A stretch of 8,998 nucleotides of DNA, taken from contig JAJUGC010000065.1 in NCBI GenBank assembly GCA_029268325.1, positions 1-8,998 of the forward strand, written 5' to 3'. The translations under genes were made by a program, and so were the position numbers. The DNA is from Gammaproteobacteria bacterium. GTDB lineage: Bacteria > Pseudomonadota > Gammaproteobacteria > Pseudomonadales > Oleiphilaceae. The notes below the pieces were generated by a model that was not told the origin of the DNA, ran no database searches, and was given only the letters and a program-made list of their open reading frames with translations. Numbering within the stretch: the first letter of the stretch is position 1; each line of letters opens with the position of its first letter. Shown in pieces: positions 6,915-8,998 of the stretch.

Positions 6915-6975
6915 TGGCTCATCAACGGGCCAGCCCCAGCCGACCGAAGCTTTGGGGCCAGCCATGGCGATGGCT
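6915..6975. repeat. Three abutting hairpins between convergent genes
   Basis: Three inverted repeats sit end to end. TGGCTC (6915-6920) pairs with GGGCCA (6927-6932) with one G-T. GCCCCA (6933-6938) pairs with TGGGGC (6953-6958). AGCCAT (6960-6965) pairs with ATGGCT (6970-6975). The nonamer GGGCCAGCC also occurs twice, at 6927-6935 and 6955-6963. The block fills most of the gap between the histidine kinase stop and the stop of the minus-strand gene. None of the stems has a T tract on either strand, so these are not standard intrinsic terminators, although they may still block convergent transcription. Confidence 0.5.
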
Positions 6976-7286
6976 TAGCTGGCGTTTGAGGAGCGCTGAT
7001 CCTGCAGGCGGGTCAGAGTGCTTTTGAACGGTTCCAGAAGACCGTTGAGACTGCTGCGGGTTTGCTGCTCAAACTGGCGGCGCAGGCGGTCCAACTGGGC
7101 CTTGCGGGCCATGACTTTCACATTCAGGCTGTCCAGCTCACCTTTCAGGCGCTGTTGCTCGGCAAACAGGAAGGCGAGGGCATTATGACGGTTGACCTTG
7201 TCGGTAATGCCGAACTGATCGAGACGATAGCCGATCAGGTCGAGCCCGTTCAGGGCGGTATTTAGTACTTTTTCTGCCTGTTTCAT
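6975..7286 (-). CDS. Small coiled-coil protein of unknown function
   Basis: I do not recognise this protein. It is 103 residues, with no signal peptide or membrane segment and no cysteine or tryptophan. It opens with a short helical stretch (AEKVLNTALNGLDLIGYRLDQFGI), followed by a long amphipathic, probably coiled-coil helix at about 35-80 rich in Leu, Gln, Arg and Lys, and a polar Ser-rich tail. The ATG at 7286 is preferred: on the minus strand it has a GGGG-containing ribosome-binding site six bases upstream. A GTG at 7325 would add 13 residues without family support. The putative promoter at 7350-7378 fits a monocistronic gene. Small coiled-coil proteins of this size include phasin-like and nucleoid- or envelope-associated proteins, but nothing here decides between them. 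Codon use resembles the neighbours and the frame is clean, so the gene is probably real. Confidence 0.72.
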   Translation of the reverse strand: MKQAEKVLNTALNGLDLIGYRLDQFGITDKVNRHNALAFLFAEQQRLKGELDSLNVKVMARKAQLDRLRRQFEQQTRSSLNGLLEPFKSTLTRLQDQRSSNAS

Positions 7287-7327
7287 AGGGTTCCCCAACT
7301 GATTCCCAACATTGATCCTTGCCACCT

Positions 7328-7341
7328 GGCTCCGGGGAGCC
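7328..7341 (-). repeat. Palindrome in the leader of the coiled-coil gene
   Basis: GGCTCC (7328-7333), two G, then GGAGCC (7336-7341) is a perfect six-base-pair inverted repeat. If the promoter at 7350-7378 is right, it would sit at the very 5' end of the minus-strand transcript. A GC-rich stem there could protect the mRNA, but the two-base loop would force the inner pair open. As DNA it could also be an operator. Confidence 0.45.
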
Positions 7342-7349
7342 GGATTGGA

Positions 7350-7378
7350 ACCATAATGAGAAAAACTAGGGCAGGCAA
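7350..7378 (-). promoter_or_regulatory. Putative sigma-70 promoter of the coiled-coil gene
   Basis: Read on the minus strand, TTGCCT (7378 down to 7373) and TATGGT (7355 down to 7350) are separated by 17 bases. Each has four of six consensus matches, including the important TTG and TAT. Transcription would start near 7343, giving a leader of about 57 bases before the ATG at 7286. Position and spacing support it, but strength looks moderate. Confidence 0.5.
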
Positions 7379-7389
7379 CCTAATTTGCT

Positions 7390-7441
7390 GTAGGGGTATG
7401 GTCTGCTTGATTAACGAAGCTTAATGGCTCGGGTAGGGGTA
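7390..7441. repeat. Direct repeats flanking a dyad, possible operator cluster
   Basis: GTAGGGGTA occurs exactly at 7390-7398 and again at 7433-7441, 43 bases apart, close to four helical turns. Between them lies the inverted repeat ATTAA-CGAAGC-TTAAT at 7410-7425. The cluster is just upstream of the -35 element of the minus-strand coiled-coil gene (7373-7378), where activator sites are usually found. No known regulator consensus was recognised. Confidence 0.45.
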
Positions 7442-7562
7442 AATGGAGGATGACACTCTAGAATGGAAGTGGTGGGATTTGGAAACAATTCGGTTTAATG
7501 CGACAGTTTAACGCTTTTGAAGGTCTCCAATTCCCAATTGCTTTACTGTCTCCTTAACTGCC

Positions 7563-7582
7563 AACGGGCTCCCAGCCCTGTT
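7563..7582. repeat. Hairpin next to the terminator
   Basis: AACGGGCT (7563-7570) pairs with AGCCC-GTT (7574-7582, one bulged T) around a CCC loop. It lies immediately left of the intrinsic terminator, four bases from its stem. In a plus-strand transcript it would be the last structure before termination; in the greB transcript it would lie beyond the termination point. Confidence 0.4.
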
Positions 7583-7586
7583 AAAA

Positions 7587-7618
7587 GCCCCGCGATGTCC
7601 CATGCCGGGGCGTTTTTT
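7587..7618. terminator. Intrinsic terminator, readable on both strands
   Basis: GCCCCG (7587-7592) and CGGGGC (7606-7611) form a strong stem, with a further ATG/CAT pairing inside the loop. On the plus strand it is followed by G and six T (7613-7618). On the minus strand it is followed by four T (7586 down to 7583). It is the natural end of the greB transcript on the minus strand. The longer T tract, however, serves a plus-strand transcript, for which no gene is visible upstream. Confidence 0.82.
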
Positions 7619-7656
7619 ATTGAGCGCAGCACCCTTTGGAGCCTCGGGCAGCTTGG

Positions 7657-7680
7657 CTGGCTCTGGCGCTTAAGAGCCAG
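7657..7680 (-). repeat. Hairpin just after the greB stop
   Basis: CTGGCTCT (7657-7664) and AGAGCCAG (7673-7680) are a perfect eight-base-pair inverted repeat with an eight-base loop, starting four bases past the greB stop codon. It has no T tract on the minus strand. It is likely a 3' untranslated structure upstream of the actual terminator at 7583-7611. Confidence 0.5.
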
Positions 7681-7684
7681 ACGG

Positions 7685-8158
7685 TTACTTTTCGTATTCG
7701 ATCTTGGTGATATACCAGCGGGCAACTCCCATGGGGGTCTGCACCAGGGCTTCGTCATCCACTTCCTTTTTGAGCAGCGCTCGGGCCATGGGCGAGTCGA
7801 TGGAGATGTAATCCTTGCGGTCGAAGATTTCGTCGTGCCCGACAATACGAAAACGCTTGGTTTCGCCTTCGTCATTCTCAATCTCCACCCAGGCTCCGAA
7901 GAACACCCGCCCTTCCTGCTCCGGCGCATAGTCTACCACCCGGAGCTCGTTCAGGCAGCGCTCCAGGTAGCGCACCCGCCGGTCGATCTGGCGCAGCAGG
8001 CGCTTGTTGTACTGGTAGTCGGCATTCTCACTGCGATCGCCCAGGCTCGCCGCCCAGGTCACCTTCTTGGTGACTTCGGGCCGTTCGATCCGCCACAGGC
8101 GGTCCAGTTCAGCTTTGAGGGCCTCGAAACCGGTACGAGTAATCAACTTTGCTTTCAT
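7685..8158 (-). CDS. greB: Transcript cleavage factor GreB
   Basis: GreB enters the secondary channel of RNA polymerase and stimulates cleavage of backtracked RNA, rescuing stalled complexes and improving fidelity. The 157-residue protein matches the usual length. The N-terminal coiled coil (about 1-78) carries the diagnostic stretch ERPEVTKKVTWAASLGDRSE, with tip acidic residues Asp41 and Glu44 that position the catalytic magnesium. The C-terminal FKBP-like domain (about 80-157) includes FFGAWVEIENDEGE and YISIDSPMARALLKKEVDDE. The Glu-Arg-Pro-Glu-Val segment and the high identity to E. coli GreB favour GreB over GreA. The ATG at 8158 gives the standard MKxxLITRTG start although no clear ribosome-binding site precedes it. 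It is divergent from msrB. Confidence 0.97.
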   Translation of the reverse strand: MKAKLITRTGFEALKAELDRLWRIERPEVTKKVTWAASLGDRSENADYQYNKRLLRQIDRRVRYLERCLNELRVVDYAPEQEGRVFFGAWVEIENDEGETKRFRIVGHDEIFDRKDYISIDSPMARALLKKEVDDEALVQTPMGVARWYITKIEYEK

Positions 8159-8209
8159 AGCCGTAGTCTGGGGAAAGAATCTCTCTGTAGTTAGAACACT
8201 TTATGGGCT

Positions 8210-8264
8210 TTCGGGTGCAGGCTTAAGGCCTTTCAGCAGGCCCTTGTCTTTGGTTGCACCCGAG
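8210..8264. repeat. Long nested inverted repeat between greB and msrB
   Basis: TCGGGTGCA (8211-8219) is the exact reverse complement of TGCACCCGA (8255-8263), and one G-T pair extends it to 8210 and 8264. Inside the 35-base loop a second hairpin forms: AAGGCCT (8225-8231) with AGGCC-TT (8238-8245, one bulged C) around TTCAGC. No T tract follows on either strand. It starts 51 bases upstream of the greB start codon and 153 bases upstream of msrB. It could be a folded leader element, a paired regulator site or a small dispersed repeat. Confidence 0.6.
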
Positions 8265-8266
8265 CT

Positions 8267-8275
8267 TGCTATTAA
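8267..8275 (+). promoter_or_regulatory. Possible extended -10 promoter element for msrB
   Basis: TGCTATTAA at 8267-8275 has the TGn extension followed by TATTAA, four of six -10 matches. A TTGTCT at 8244-8249 could act as a -35, but at a non-ideal 20-base spacing. It would give a leader of about 135 bases. Weak, listed only because it is the best plus-strand candidate in this gap. Confidence 0.25.
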
Positions 8276-8396
8276 CTAAGGACTGTATGGTGCTATCGAG
8301 GAGGCCTGGCACAATTCGCTGAATCACCCGGCCAGTGGGCCATTGTTGACGCTAAGTCCCTCCCAAGGCAACCTGTAGCTTCCGAAAATCTTGTTT

Positions 8397-8402
8397 AAGG
8401 AG
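8397..8402 (+). promoter_or_regulatory. Ribosome-binding site of msrB with long spacing
   Basis: AAGGAG at 8397-8402 is a strong Shine-Dalgarno, but 14 bases separate it from the ATG at 8417, against the usual five to nine. No in-frame ATG, GTG or TTG lies closer. The family N-terminus supports the ATG, so the spacing is probably genuine. Confidence 0.5.
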
Positions 8403-8416
8403 CAGCACGACCCATT

Positions 8417-8848
8417 ATGGCGAACAAGCTTAGACTCAGTGAAAGCGAATGGCGTCAGCGGCTATCGCCGGAAGCCTATCAGGTATTGCGCGAGCATGGT
8501 ACGGAAGCGCCCTGGACGGGCTGCTTCGTGAGCACCAAGGAGCCGGGAACCTATGTGTGTGCAGCCTGCCATAACCCGCTTTTTAAATCCGGCGAGAAGT
8601 TTGAATCGGGAACCGGTTGGCCTTCGTTTACCCGCCCGGTTTCACCGGATTCGGTCGAGGAATATGAGGACCGTTCCTACGGCATGATCCGCACCGAGGT
8701 GCGCTGTGCCCGTTGTGACAGTCATCTGGGCCACGTCTTTCCCGACGGCCCGCCCCCTACCGGCCTGCGTTACTGCATCAATTCGATCTGCGTGAAACAC
8801 GTGGCCGAGGGGGAGTCCCTCCCGCTGGTCGAGGCGGAGTCTACCTAG
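8417..8848 (+). CDS. msrB: Peptide-methionine (R)-S-oxide reductase MsrB
   Basis: MsrB repairs oxidised proteins by reducing the R isomer of methionine sulfoxide, with thioredoxin as the usual electron source. The 143-residue single-domain protein has two zinc-binding CxxC pairs (Cys48/Cys51 and Cys97/Cys100), the GTGWPSF motif at 65-71, the HLGHVF strand at 103-108, and the catalytic Cys120 in RYCINS. The position after Gly65, where some family members carry a resolving cysteine, is Thr66. Recycling would therefore use another cysteine (Cys36 and Cys125 are present) or thioredoxin directly. There is no signal peptide, so it acts in the cytoplasm. It is not fused to MsrA. It is divergent from greB, and the gap between them probably holds both promoters. 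Confidence 0.97.
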   Translation: MANKLRLSESEWRQRLSPEAYQVLREHGTEAPWTGCFVSTKEPGTYVCAACHNPLFKSGEKFESGTGWPSFTRPVSPDSVEEYEDRSYGMIRTEVRCARCDSHLGHVFPDGPPPTGLRYCINSICVKHVAEGESLPLVEAEST

Positions 8849-8877
8849 CGACTGGTCATGCCTAGAGCCACGCGCCG

Positions 8878-8998
8878 ATGAGCCTGTCTCCGGACTCTTT
8901 ACCCATTGCTGACAGGCGGTCCGGGCGCTGGACCAGCCCTGCGGGCCGGTTGGCCTGGTATCTCGCCCTGATCGGGGTGGCCGGCTTGCTGCCGTTGC
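8878..8998 (+). CDS. N-terminus of an unidentified membrane protein (partial)
   Basis: An open frame from the ATG at 8878 runs off the end of the window after 40 codons. The first 24 residues are polar and mildly basic (ADRRSGRW at 11-18). A hydrophobic segment beginning WYLALIGVAGLLPL then starts at about residue 27 and looks like a first transmembrane helix. Too little is present to name the family; sensor kinases and other inner-membrane proteins often begin like this. No clear Shine-Dalgarno precedes the ATG, and a seven-codon frame (8858-8881) ends on an ATGA overlap with it. The gap from msrB is 29 bases, so it may be in the msrB transcript. Confidence 0.55.
   Translation, partial: MSLSPDSLPIADRRSGRWTSPAGRLAWYLALIGVAGLLPL

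Larger units (their letters stand above)
7287..7684. other. 398-bp non-coding region between the coiled-coil gene and greB
   Basis: No convincing protein gene lies here on either strand. From left to right the region holds the leader and putative promoter of the minus-strand coiled-coil gene (to 7378), a repeat-and-dyad cluster (7390-7441), an AT-richer stretch with a few weak dyads (GACAGT/ACTGTC at 7502-7507 and 7545-7550, CAATT/AATTG at 7528-7540), a hairpin at 7563-7582, an intrinsic terminator (7587-7618) and a further hairpin just after the greB stop (7657-7680). A plus-strand reading frame of 22 codons at 7443-7511 has only a poorly spaced ribosome-binding site. Confidence 0.6.

Noticed and set aside
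7284..7325. GTG at 7325 as start of the coiled-coil protein
   Set aside because: It would add 13 residues. The ATG at 7286 has a better placed G-rich ribosome-binding site and begins the helical protein more naturally. The GTG remains possible.
7443..7511. 22-codon acidic plus-strand frame
   Set aside because: It has a ribosome-binding site only three bases from the ATG, no recognisable product, and is too short to support on composition.
7517..8194. Plus-strand open frame of 225 codons across greB
   Set aside because: Most of it is the reverse complement of greB, which is unmistakable. The remaining start portion crosses the terminator at 7587-7618.
8299..8304. AGGAGG looking like a strong ribosome-binding site
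   Set aside because: No ATG, GTG or TTG start with an open frame lies at a suitable distance downstream.
8307..8319. TGGCAC resembling a sigma-54 promoter
   Set aside because: The GG and GC dinucleotides are eight bases apart instead of the required ten, and no TTGC half is present.
8287..8322. 11-residue leader frame with two consecutive AGG arginine codons upstream of msrB
   Set aside because: AAGGA precedes it, but the best promoter candidate would start transcription at about the same bases, leaving the site outside the transcript. The tandem AGG is probably chance.
1..8998. Mobile elements, CRISPR arrays, tRNA or rRNA genes
   Set aside because: I found no transposase or integrase, no regularly spaced repeats, and no cloverleaf or rRNA-like sequence.

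Overview
The window looks like the chromosome of a free-living gammaproteobacterium from the Pseudomonadales/Oceanospirillales/Alteromonadales side. The reasons are the gene order ftsY-ftsE-ftsX-rpoH, an RpoH with an intact RpoH box and a close resemblance to pseudomonad RpoH, a gammaproteobacterial GreB, and moderately high GC with uniform codon use. I cannot name the genus. I saw no insertion sequence, phage gene, CRISPR array, tRNA or rRNA. All genes except two are on the plus strand.

Layout. Bases 1-118 are the end of ftsY (SRP receptor). Then come ftsE (206-877) and ftsX (867-1889), the ABC-type divisome complex, with an 11-base overlap. A 154-bp regulatory gap follows, carrying a textbook sigma-E (AlgU/RpoE) promoter, GGAACTT-N16-TCTGA. 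It drives rpoH (2044-2904), the heat-shock sigma factor, which ends in a strong intrinsic terminator at 2929-2953. Next is a two-gene glyoxylate/glycerate block: a tartronate semialdehyde reductase-like dehydrogenase (3008-3922) and hydroxypyruvate isomerase (3983-4780). The expected partner glyoxylate carboligase is not in the window. After 77 bp comes an OmpR-family response regulator (4858-5538) overlapping its HAMP histidine kinase (5525-6898, GTG start); the signal is unknown.

The kinase converges on a small unrecognised coiled-coil protein on the minus strand (6975-7286), across 76 bp holding three back-to-back hairpins. Bases 7287-7684 are non-coding. They contain a putative promoter for the coiled-coil gene, a symmetric repeat cluster upstream of it, several hairpins and a terminator readable on both strands. 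greB (transcript cleavage factor, minus, 7685-8158) and msrB (methionine sulfoxide reductase B, plus, 8417-8848) diverge from a 258-bp region with a long nested inverted repeat. The window ends in the first 40 codons of a membrane protein (8878-8998).

How the genes work together. The first third is envelope and stress biology: cell division (FtsEX) and membrane-protein targeting (FtsY) beside an rpoH that can be switched on by envelope stress through sigma-E. GreB and MsrB are also stress-related housekeeping functions. The GlxR/Hyi pair and the two-component system may share a transcript, since no terminator is visible between them, but that link is inference. Overall this is an ordinary core-genome region. 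The points worth a second look are regulatory: the rpoH promoter and leader, the repeat cluster at 7390-7441, the terminator without an obvious gene at 7587-7618, and the inverted repeat at 8210-8264.
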